From JASJHI01 sp965371355 (GTDB lineage Bacteria > Actinomycetota > Acidimicrobiia > Acidimicrobiales > Ilumatobacteraceae): a DNA stretch of 6,196 bases. Both the position numbers and the translations under genes were made by a program. Below are positions 1-5,593 of the stretch, piece after piece. How positions within the stretch are numbered: position 1 is the stretch's first letter; every line of letters starts with the position of its first letter. The stretch lies in contig CBDUYD010000168.1 of assembly GCA_965371355.1 (NCBI GenBank), positions 1 to 6,196 on the forward strand, written 5' to 3'. The notes below the pieces were generated by a model that was given only the letters and a program-made list of their open reading frames with translations, searched no databases and had not been told where the DNA came from.

Positions 1-1
1 A

Positions 2-661
2 GGCCGCCATGTCGCCGTCGGGTGGCGAGACGACGGTCGTGCTCCAGCCCATCACGTGGTCGCCCGTGAAGAGCGTGCGACACTCGCCGTCGTCGAGCGC
101 GAAGCAGGTGTGGTTCGACGTGTGGCCGGGCGTGTGGACCGCCGACATCCGCCAGCCCGCTCCATCGGCGACGACATCGCCCGTGACGCAGGTGATGTCC
201 GGTGTGAATCCGGTGTCGGTCGACTCCTCGACGACCGGCGCGTCGCCGGCCGCACCATCGTCGTCATCGTCGGACGGTTTCGGTTCGAGTTCGGGAGGAT
301 CGTCGCCGAGGTCCCAAGTCCGGTCGCCGTGCGGTCCGTAGGCGATCGTCGGTGCACCGGACTCGGCCGCCAGCCAGGCGGCGAGCGGGGAATGGTCGGC
401 GTGACAATGCGTGATGAGAATCGCCCGCACGGTCTCGCCGGACAGCGCGACGACGAGCGCGTCGCGGTGCGCATCGAGACGCGGGCCGGGGTCGATGACC
501 ACGACGTCACCCCGACCGTCGCGGGCGCCGACGACGTAGGTGCCGGTGCCGCGGTAGGTGAACTTCGAGGGGTTCTCGGCGAGCACCCGGCGCACCAGCG
601 GGACGACCGGCTCGGCAGTCCCGTACGAATACGCTCCGTCGTCGAGCGTCAGGAACTGCAT
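2..661 (-). CDS. MBL-fold metallo-hydrolase, LACTB2-like (partial, C-terminus beyond window)
   Basis: This encodes a metallo-beta-lactamase-fold hydrolase, probably soluble and cytoplasmic; 220 codons are visible before the window edge. The dinuclear-metal signature is complete: THCHADH (His85, His87, Asp89, His90), HTPGHTSNH with ligand His180, and TGDH with Asp201. The GWSTTVVSPPDGDMA segment directly after it is characteristic of the LACTB2 / glyoxalase-II-like branch, whose animal member is a single-strand endoribonuclease. That branch usually ends in a small winged-helix domain, which would lie off the edge here. Residues about 118-152 form an acidic, Pro/Asp/Glu-rich insertion with five consecutive Asp. 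The ATG at 661 lies inside the end of the asparaginase gene (13-nt overlap) without a good Shine-Dalgarno site, so translation is probably coupled to that gene. Family assignment is strong; the substrate (RNA, thioester or other ester) cannot be told from sequence. Confidence 0.9.
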   Translation of the reverse strand, partial: MQFLTLDDGAYSYGTAEPVVPLVRRVLAENPSKFTYRGTGTYVVGARDGRGDVVVIDPGPRLDAHRDALVVALSGETVRAILITHCHADHSPLAAWLAAESGAPTIAYGPHGDRTWDLGDDPPELEPKPSDDDDDGAAGDAPVVEESTDTGFTPDITCVTGDVVADGAGWRMSAVHTPGHTSNHTCFALDDGECRTLFTGDHVMGWSTTVVSPPDGDMAA

Positions 662-1608
662 GTCGCCCAATCGAGCGCACGGATCTCGCCGACCGGTTCC
701 CCGTGCCCGAGCACCGGGACGCGCAGCGCTTCGACGACGTCGTCGGGAAGTTCCACTCCTAGGTGGCCGAGCGCGGTCACGGTCACCGCGCGACGGCACT
801 GGTCGGACCCGTCGGCGATCTTCAGGGCGACCGCCCGACCGTCGGGCAGCGCCGCCACCGTGACGCCCTGCGCCCCGTCCTTCATCAGCAGTCCGGGCGC
901 CGCGCGCATCGCCAGCGTGACGTCGCGCGTCGGTCCGCCGACGAGTGCCGGATGAGCGCTCATCGCGAGTGCGGGCGCTCGCCGCTGGCGGGCGATCATC
1001 GCCACCGCCGCCGCCAAATCGCGCAGGCGCAACGCGTGCGTCGGTGCTCCACATCCGTCGACTCCGACGTGGAACACATCGGACGCGAAGTCGGTGATCG
1101 CCGCGGTGATCGCCTGTTGGAGCGGATGATCGCGCTCGACGTAGTCGCTGATCGACCAGTGGTTGACCCGGCAAGTCGCGAGCATCGCCGCGTGCTTGCC
1201 AGAGCAGTTCTGCTGGATCGGTGATGGCGGGATCCCGTCGATGCGGGCGCTCGACCGAGCGGACGGATCATAAGGTCGCGCCGGTGTATTGCGGAGATCG
1301 CACTCTTCGAGACCGAAGGCATCGAGCATCCTGCGGACCCCGTCGACGTGGATCGACGCACCGTCGTGGCTGGCGCACGCGAGGGCGAGCAGGTCCGAAG
1401 GAAGATCGAGACCGAGGTCGACCATCGCGGCCGCCTGGAGCGGTTTGAGCGACGAGCGCGGGTAGATCACCGCATCCGGATCACCGACGCATGCCGCGAT
1501 TCGGCCGTCGGCGTCGATCGCGACCGCGACGCCGTGGTGCACCGACTCGTCGAACCCGCTGCGGACCCCCACGGCGATCGGGGCGACCGACCGCTCGAGC
1601 GTGTTCAC
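649..1608 (-). CDS. L-asparaginase, asparaginase II family (Rhizobium etli type)
   Basis: This is a complete 319-residue protein of the PF06089 asparaginase II family, predicted to hydrolyse L-asparagine to aspartate and ammonia in the cytoplasm; no signal peptide is visible. It is unrelated to the EcAII and Ntn-type asparaginases. The residues described as catalytic in the R. etli enzyme ReAV can be placed: a Ser-x-x-Lys pair Ser52/Lys55 in RSSLKPLQ, Ser80 in CASHDG, Lys263 in ALKIADG, and the zinc ligands Cys135 and Lys138 in NCSGKHAAM with Cys186 in DGCGAPT. Length is near the usual size for the family. The start is GTG at 1608: it overlaps the TGA of the upstream transporter in a GTGA arrangement and is preceded by a strong GGGGGAGGAG ribosome site. 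It lies between the AI-2E gene and the MBL hydrolase in an overlapping set. Family call is firm; activity on asparagine rather than another amide is inferred from the family. Confidence 0.93.
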   Translation of the reverse strand: MNTLERSVAPIAVGVRSGFDESVHHGVAVAIDADGRIAACVGDPDAVIYPRSSLKPLQAAAMVDLGLDLPSDLLALACASHDGASIHVDGVRRMLDAFGLEECDLRNTPARPYDPSARSSARIDGIPPSPIQQNCSGKHAAMLATCRVNHWSISDYVERDHPLQQAITAAITDFASDVFHVGVDGCGAPTHALRLRDLAAAVAMIARQRRAPALAMSAHPALVGGPTRDVTLAMRAAPGLLMKDGAQGVTVAALPDGRAVALKIADGSDQCRRAVTVTALGHLGVELPDDVVEALRVPVLGHGEPVGEIRALDWATCSS

Positions 1609-2789
1609 GACTCCTCCCCCGTGCGCTTGCTGCGGCGGGAGAACCGCCTGCCGCGCGCACGCTTCCCGGGTGTGACGATGGTCAGTTCGCTGTCGACGAC
1701 GTCGTAGCGACTGCCCCGCTCGCTGATCAGCGCCTGGGCCATCGCGGCCGCCGGGAGCGCGAGGATCGCGCCGACCACGCCGAGGAGTGCGACGCCGGCG
1801 AGCGCCGCGCCGAACGCGATCGCGGGATGCATCTCCATCGTGCGGGCGGTGATGCGCGGGGCGAAGAAGTAGTTCTCGATCTGCTGGTAGAGCACGATGA
1901 ACGCGAGGACGAGCAGCGCCTTGAAGGGCGAGTCGAGGAACGTCACGAGCACGGGCAGTACGCCGGCGATGTAGGTACCGACGACCGGCAGGAACTGGCT
2001 GACGAACCCGACCCAGATCGCCAATGCGATCGGCGCCGGGATACCCAGCGTCTGGAATGCGATCCAGTGGAAGAAGGCGGAGAGCAGCGCAAGCAGCGCC
2101 CGCGAGTAGAGGTATCCGCCGGTCTTGGTGATCGCCAACTCCCAGGCCTGCAGCACCCGCTCCTGCTTGCTCGGAGCCATCCGCGAACAGATCGATCGCC
2201 GCAGCCTGGGTCCGTCGGCGACGAGGTAGAACGTGAACAGCACCACCGACAACGCCTGGAACACCACCTGCAGGGCGGTGAGTGAGACGCGGATCGCCTC
2301 GTCGCCCTGCGACTGGATGAACTGCTGCACGGAGCCGTTCGGGTCGTTGAAGTCGTCGATCACCTCCTGCGGGTCGATCTCGGTGCCGAAGTTGTCGTTG
2401 AGGAACTCGACCGTGTCGGTGATGTACCTATCGGAGTCGTCGAGCAACTCGGCGATCTGCGTACCGACGAGGGTTCCGACGGCGGCGGCGAACACGACGA
2501 AAGCGATCACCGTGCCGAACAAGATGGCCGAGGTCGCCGTTCCCCGGCGCCAGCCGCGACGTGCGAGGCGATTCACGCCCGGCTCGATCGCCAGCGCGAG
2601 GAATACCGCCACGAGCAGCACCACCAGCAGCCCCGACAGCCGGCCGAAGACGTGGCGCGCCACGAACGTGAGGAGGAATCCGGTCCAGAACAGCGCGATC
2701 GCGGGGATCACCCAGCGGGGCAGCGTCCGCTCGGAAGAGTCACCCGAGTCGCTGTCCGGGCCGGTGTCGTCAGGGGCGGCGTCGGACAC
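1605..2789 (-). CDS. AI-2E family transporter (PF01594 polytopic membrane protein)
   Basis: This 394-residue inner-membrane protein belongs to the family once typified by TqsA/YdgG (autoinducer-2 export); other members are reported as Na+/H+ antiporters, so the transported substrate here is unknown. Order of parts: an acidic Asp/Ser-rich cytoplasmic leader (1-21), paired hydrophobic helices (about 26-43 and 51-68) ending in the conserved EPxVNRL turn, a third helix (about 87-110), a soluble helical segment with many acidic residues (about 112-168), then hydrophobic segments at about 170-191, 231-250, 251-284, 289-305 and 323-355. Family hallmarks are QFLPVVGTYIAGVLPVL (265-281) and QQIENYFFAPRI (302-313) followed by HPAIAFGAALAG. 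The tail (374-394) is strongly basic, giving the inside-positive end expected. The frame is open upstream to 3107, but that stretch is low-complexity and runs into the divergent gene; GTG at 2789 is chosen because the normal N-terminus follows it and a TACGCT hexamer lies 6 nt upstream. Confidence 0.9.
   Translation of the reverse strand: MSDAAPDDTGPDSDSGDSSERTLPRWVIPAIALFWTGFLLTFVARHVFGRLSGLLVVLLVAVFLALAIEPGVNRLARRGWRRGTATSAILFGTVIAFVVFAAAVGTLVGTQIAELLDDSDRYITDTVEFLNDNFGTEIDPQEVIDDFNDPNGSVQQFIQSQGDEAIRVSLTALQVVFQALSVVLFTFYLVADGPRLRRSICSRMAPSKQERVLQAWELAITKTGGYLYSRALLALLSAFFHWIAFQTLGIPAPIALAIWVGFVSQFLPVVGTYIAGVLPVLVTFLDSPFKALLVLAFIVLYQQIENYFFAPRITARTMEMHPAIAFGAALAGVALLGVVGAILALPAAAMAQALISERGSRYDVVDSELTIVTPGKRARGRRFSRRSKRTGEES
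1611..1620 (-). promoter_or_regulatory. Strong ribosome binding site of the asparaginase gene
   Basis: On the minus strand this reads GGGGGAGGAG, followed by TC and the GTG start codon. It is the only strong Shine-Dalgarno match at any start in this window, and it supports the GTG at 1608 over downstream alternatives. It sits inside the last codons of the AI-2E family gene, so asparaginase can be initiated both by this site and by re-initiation at the overlapping GTGA. Confidence 0.75.
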
Positions 2790-2795
2790 GCACGG

Positions 2796-2801
2796 AGCGT
2801 A
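2796..2801 (-). promoter_or_regulatory. Candidate -10 element for the AI-2E/asparaginase/MBL set (leaderless)
   Basis: The minus strand reads TACGCT, six nucleotides before the GTG start at 2789, with no Shine-Dalgarno site between. TANNNT at this distance is the usual arrangement of leaderless actinobacterial genes and would put the transcript start at or next to the GTG. No convincing -35 hexamer is seen 16-18 nt further upstream, so this is a tentative call. Confidence 0.4.
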
Positions 2802-2851
2802 GCCAGCCGACGCGGCACGACCATCACATGTCAGACCAGGTACATGCACAT

Positions 2852-2895
2852 CTCCGCCGCCATACGGGTCGGCTCGGCGACCCGATCCGGCGGAG
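2852..2895. repeat. Nested imperfect palindrome between divergent promoters
   Basis: An outer 8-bp inverted repeat, CTCCGCCG (2852-2859) and CGGCGGAG (2888-2895), encloses an inner perfect 7-bp inverted repeat, CGGGTCG (2865-2871) and CGACCCG (2878-2884), with a 6-nt loop GCTCGG. The two stems are separated by CCATA on the left and ATC on the right. If both flanking genes are leaderless, as their starts suggest, the element lies outside both transcripts and would act as DNA, for example as an operator for a dimeric regulator or a cruciform. It could equally be a transcribed hairpin if start sites lie further upstream, or chance in GC-rich sequence. Confidence 0.55.
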
Positions 2896-2959
2896 CGTCG
2901 CCGGCTGGACCAACTCTCCAGCGGGACGAACTCAGCGGCGGAACGTACCCCGCGAACGA

Positions 2960-2987
2960 TTGACGGGCGCTCGACGGCGGGTGCAAT
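2960..2987 (+). promoter_or_regulatory. Candidate promoter of the acyl-CoA dehydrogenase gene
   Basis: TTGACG (2960-2965) matches the -35 consensus at five of six positions and is followed after 16 nt by TGCAAT (2982-2987), a four-of-six match to the -10 box. Transcription would start near 2994, leaving about four nucleotides before the ATG at 2998. This agrees with the absence of any Shine-Dalgarno site and argues against the in-frame ATG at 2986, which the -10 box would overlap. Confidence 0.45.
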
Positions 2988-2997
2988 GCTTGGCGCG

Positions 2998-4224
2998 ATG
3001 ACCGTGACCGAGAACAAGCCCGCTGCGCTCGATCCGGAGGCGCAGGTCGTCAGTGACGCGATCGACCAACTCCTCGCTGAACACGACCCGACGACCGAGG
3101 ACAACATCGACTTCCGGGGCGCCCGCTACGACGCCGGCCTCGCCTGGGTCCACTTCCCGAAAGGGTACGGCGGACTCGACGCCCGACCGGAGCTGAACCG
3201 GATGGTCGAGAAGCGCGTGCGCGAGGCGGGAGCGAAGCAGACCGACCCGAGGACGTTCTTCATGGCGCTCGCCGGGCCGACGATCGTCACCCACGGCAGC
3301 GAGGAGGCGAAGAACCGTTACCTCCGCCCGATGTTCACCGGCGAAGAGACGTGGTGCCAGCTGTTCTCCGAGCCCGGAGCCGGGTCGGACTTCGCCGGAC
3401 TCGGCACCAAGGCGGTCCGCGACGGTGACGAGTGGATCGTCAACGGTCAGAAGGTGTGGAACACGCTGGCCCACGTCGCCGACCTCGGCATGCTGGTCAC
3501 ACGCACCGACCCCGAGGCGCCCAAGCACAAGGGGATGACCTACTTCGCCCTCGATATGCACGCCGAGGGCGTCGAGGTGCGCCCGTTGCGTCAGATCACC
3601 GGCGAGGCGGAGTTCAACGAGGTGTACATGACCGACGTGCGGGTGCCCGACACCGCGCGCATCGGCGATGTGGGCGAGGGCTGGAGGGCGAGCCTCACGA
3701 CGCTGATGAACGAGCGCAGCGCGATCGGTGGAGGCGGGGGCGGGGCCTCGCAGCGTGGTGGCGCGGCGAACGACGCCGTCGAGATCTGGGAGAGCCTCGA
3801 CGAGAGCGCAAGGGCGCCCGAGCGCAAGGACCAGTTGATGGTGCTCTGGGTCGACGCCGAGGTCGGACGGCTCACCAACATGCGCGCGTCCGAGAACGCC
3901 AGGGCCGGCAACCCCGGGCCCGAGATGTCGATCGCCAAGCTCGCCCACTCCGAGCTCAACAAGGAGCTCTACAACTTCTGCATCGACCTGCTCGGCGCCG
4001 ACGGCATGATCGGCTACGACTACACGTTCCGCCGACCGGACGACCTCGACGTCGGCGGTGGTGCCCGCGGCCCGCGCTATGCCTTCCTCCGCGTCCGGGC
4101 CAACTCGATCGAGGGCGGCACGTCCGAGATCATGCGCAACATCCTCGGCGAGCAGGTGCTCGGCCTGCCGGGCGAACCCCGCGTCGACAAGAAAGTCCCC
4201 TGGAGCCAGGTCCCCCGCAGCTGA
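2998..4224 (+). CDS. Acyl-CoA dehydrogenase family protein (FadE-like)
   Basis: This 408-residue FAD-dependent flavoprotein should introduce an alpha-beta double bond into an acyl-CoA thioester and pass electrons to electron-transfer flavoprotein; chain length or ring substrate is not readable. Order: N-terminal helical domain (about 10-115, with WVHFPKGYGG), middle beta domain (120-225) with QLFSEPGAGSD (121-131) and WIVNGQKVWNT (146-156), then the C-terminal four-helix domain (230-395) ending in GTSEIMRNILGEQVLGLP. The position holding the catalytic Glu of medium-chain enzymes (EGT) is Gly in EGGT here. Glu239 in LMNERSAIGG aligns instead with the catalytic Glu of isovaleryl-CoA dehydrogenase, so it is the likely base; Glu372 is a less likely alternative. 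Six consecutive Gly (244-249) follow Glu239. The second ATG (2998) is preferred over 2986 because of the promoter position. It stands alone, divergent from the AI-2E set, with no beta-oxidation neighbours. Confidence 0.93.
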   Translation: MTVTENKPAALDPEAQVVSDAIDQLLAEHDPTTEDNIDFRGARYDAGLAWVHFPKGYGGLDARPELNRMVEKRVREAGAKQTDPRTFFMALAGPTIVTHGSEEAKNRYLRPMFTGEETWCQLFSEPGAGSDFAGLGTKAVRDGDEWIVNGQKVWNTLAHVADLGMLVTRTDPEAPKHKGMTYFALDMHAEGVEVRPLRQITGEAEFNEVYMTDVRVPDTARIGDVGEGWRASLTTLMNERSAIGGGGGGASQRGGAANDAVEIWESLDESARAPERKDQLMVLWVDAEVGRLTNMRASENARAGNPGPEMSIAKLAHSELNKELYNFCIDLLGADGMIGYDYTFRRPDDLDVGGGARGPRYAFLRVRANSIEGGTSEIMRNILGEQVLGLPGEPRVDKKVPWSQVPRS

Positions 4225-4353
4225 CCCGATCCCGGCCCGGAGTTTGTGTCGGCGAATATCGCTACGCCGCACACTTTCGCCGACACAAATCGCAGGTTGG
4301 GGTTCTGGGGCGGAAGAGGCGCGGGGACCGGAGCTGTCAGGGTTTGGTCGACC
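4225..4353. other. Convergent intergenic region
   Basis: These 129 nt lie between the 3' ends of the acyl-CoA dehydrogenase (plus) and the glycosylase (minus). The left part holds a 14-bp inverted repeat. The right part (4291-4345) is purine-rich on the plus strand with three GGGG runs. I see no coding potential. Confidence 0.75.
4243..4289. repeat. Perfect 14-bp inverted repeat; possible bidirectional terminator or dispersed palindrome
   Basis: TTTGTGTCGGCGAA (4243-4256) is repeated exactly in inverted form as TTCGCCGACACAAA (4276-4289), with a 19-nt spacer. The arms are less GC-rich than their surroundings, and one more G-U pair is possible outside on the plus-strand RNA. The position, 18 nt after the dehydrogenase stop and between converging genes, fits a bidirectional terminator. 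There is no U-tract on either strand, so a classical intrinsic terminator is not supported; U-less hairpin terminators are discussed in actinobacteria. The spacer also contains a smaller competing hairpin (GCGA-ATA-TCGC, 4252-4262). A dispersed REP-like palindrome is the main alternative. Confidence 0.6.
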
Positions 4354-5559
4354 TCAGGGAGTGGTGGACGTGAGGGCTTGGCGGAGGGGGGCGGTGAGAT
4401 CACCACGCCGTCCGACCTCGATGCCGGCGTCGAGATCGAGCCAGGCGGCCATCGCGCGGAGTTCGGTCGCCAGCTGCTCGGCGGCCCGATCCACATCGAC
4501 GCCGGGCTCGGCGAAGGCGCCGGGCACGAGCAGCACACCCCGTGCACGGTCGGCCTTGAGGTCGACGCGCCCGACGAGCCGATCACCGAGCAGGAACGGG
4601 AGCACGTAGTAGCCGTACTTGCGCTTCGGCTTCGGCACGTAGATCTCGATCTTGTAGTCGAAGCCGAACAGTCGCAGCGCACGATCCCGGTTCCAGACGA
4701 CCGGATCGAACGGCGTCAACAGCGCCCTCGCATCGACGCGCCGGGGCCGCGCAGCGTCGGGATGGAGGTATCCGGGCCTGCTCCAGCCCTCGATCGAAGC
4801 TTCGACGAGCCGACCGTCCTCGACCAGCTCGCCGAGCAAGGGGCGGCACGGCACGTTCTTCTGGCGGTGGTAGTCGGTGAGATCCTCGAGTGTGGCGACG
4901 CCGTGATGGCGGGCCGCTAGCACGAGCAGTTCCTTGCGGGCGTCGGCCTCGGAGGGGGTGGGTATCGCCAGCACGTCGGCAGGGATGACCCGTTCGGCGA
5001 GGTCGTACACCCTGGCGAAGTCGTTGGGCCGGCGGACCCCGGCGACCTCACCCATGTGGAACAGCACCTCGAGCGCGAGCTTGCCGTCGTCCCAATCCCA
5101 CCAGGCACCCTTCGGTCCGACGCGCTGGTCGAGATCGCCGGCGACGAGCGGACCGTCGTCGCGGATGCGGGCGAGCACCTCCTCGAGGAAACCGGGGCGG
5201 CGGGAACGCAACCTCTCGACCGCCTGCCACTGGTGCCGTTCGGCCATCCGCCAGCGCATGTAGGGATGCAGCGAGACCGGCGCGTGCGAGGCCACGTGCA
5301 CCCAGTACTCGAACAGCTCGCCGTCGCGGGTGGCGTCGTCGATCAACGTGCGGGGATGGGCGCCGAGCCGGGCGAACAACGGCAGCTCCTGGCTGCGCAC
5401 GAGCACGTTGACCGAATCGATCTGGATCAGCCCCATGCGGTCGAGTGCGCGGCGGAGGTGGCGCCGATCGACACGGCCGGTGGGTCGCGGATCGTTGAAG
5501 CCCTGCGAGGCGAGCGCGATGCGCCGGGCCTGCTCGATCGACAGCTCAACCGGCGACAT
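4354..5559 (-). CDS. YcaQ/AlkX-like DNA interstrand-crosslink glycosylase (winged-helix, PF06224)
   Basis: This 401-residue protein of the HTH_42 (PF06224) family, often annotated only as a winged helix DNA-binding protein, is close in length to E. coli YcaQ, a glycosylase that unhooks alkylated interstrand crosslinks. The N-terminal SIEQARRIALASQGF and LIQIDSVNVLVRSQELPLFARLG segments are family hallmarks; Gln46-Ile47-Asp48 forms the Q-aliphatic-D motif of the YcaQ/AlkX branch, rather than the QxQ of AlkZ enzymes from genotoxin producers. Further conserved blocks are EYWVHVASHAPV (84-95), WWDWDDGKLALEVLFHMGEV (153-172), LLTPFDPVVWNRDR (279-292) and the tract from FGFDYKIEIYVP through KRKYGYYVLP to GRVDLKADR (297-337). 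The frame is open upstream to 5673 inside the cyclophilin gene; ATG 5559 is chosen because homology begins immediately after it. There is no clear ribosome site. It follows the cyclophilin gene by 34 nt and is probably co-transcribed with it. Confidence 0.88.
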   Translation of the reverse strand: MSPVELSIEQARRIALASQGFNDPRPTGRVDRRHLRRALDRMGLIQIDSVNVLVRSQELPLFARLGAHPRTLIDDATRDGELFEYWVHVASHAPVSLHPYMRWRMAERHQWQAVERLRSRRPGFLEEVLARIRDDGPLVAGDLDQRVGPKGAWWDWDDGKLALEVLFHMGEVAGVRRPNDFARVYDLAERVIPADVLAIPTPSEADARKELLVLAARHHGVATLEDLTDYHRQKNVPCRPLLGELVEDGRLVEASIEGWSRPGYLHPDAARPRRVDARALLTPFDPVVWNRDRALRLFGFDYKIEIYVPKPKRKYGYYVLPFLLGDRLVGRVDLKADRARGVLLVPGAFAEPGVDVDRAAEQLATELRAMAAWLDLDAGIEVGRRGDLTAPLRQALTSTTP

Positions 5560-5593
5560 GGCGGCTACAACCGGGATGTGGCGGGCGTGCGGC

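Larger units (their letters stand above)
2790..2997. other. Divergent intergenic region
   Basis: This 208-nt gap separates the minus-strand AI-2E set from the plus-strand acyl-CoA dehydrogenase. Frames on both strands are open across it, but the translations are Arg/Ser/Gly-rich with no recognisable domain, so it is treated as non-coding. It contains candidate promoters at both ends and a nested palindrome near the middle. A CATGT motif occurs twice on the minus strand (around 2827-2831 and 2841-2845), too short to interpret. Confidence 0.7.

Noticed and set aside
56..955. Long plus-strand open frame (299 codons) opposite the MBL and asparaginase genes
   Set aside because: Its translation is Arg/Gly/Val-rich with no domain, and it is antisense to two well-recognised enzymes; long antisense frames are expected at this GC content.
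1491..2285. Plus-strand open frame (264 codons) rich in Arg, Asp and Glu
   Set aside because: It is antisense to the AI-2E and asparaginase genes, low-complexity, and has no recognisable fold.
2986..2997. Alternative ATG for the acyl-CoA dehydrogenase at 2986
   Set aside because: It overlaps the candidate -10 box and adds only MLGA; the ATG at 2998 fits a near-leaderless transcript better. This is not proven.
2790..3107. N-terminal extension of the AI-2E gene to an ATG at 3107
   Set aside because: The extra 106 residues are Ser/Arg/Gly-rich, match nothing in the family and would overlap the divergent dehydrogenase gene and its promoter.
2932..4272. Minus-strand open frame (446 codons) opposite the acyl-CoA dehydrogenase
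   Set aside because: The plus-strand frame has clear dehydrogenase motifs throughout; the opposite frame has none and starts inside the intergenic palindrome.
4243..4289. Classical intrinsic terminator
   Set aside because: The stem is good, but neither strand has a run of U after it (the plus strand continues TCGCAGG, the minus strand CTCCGGG), so it is listed as a repeat with termination only as a possibility.
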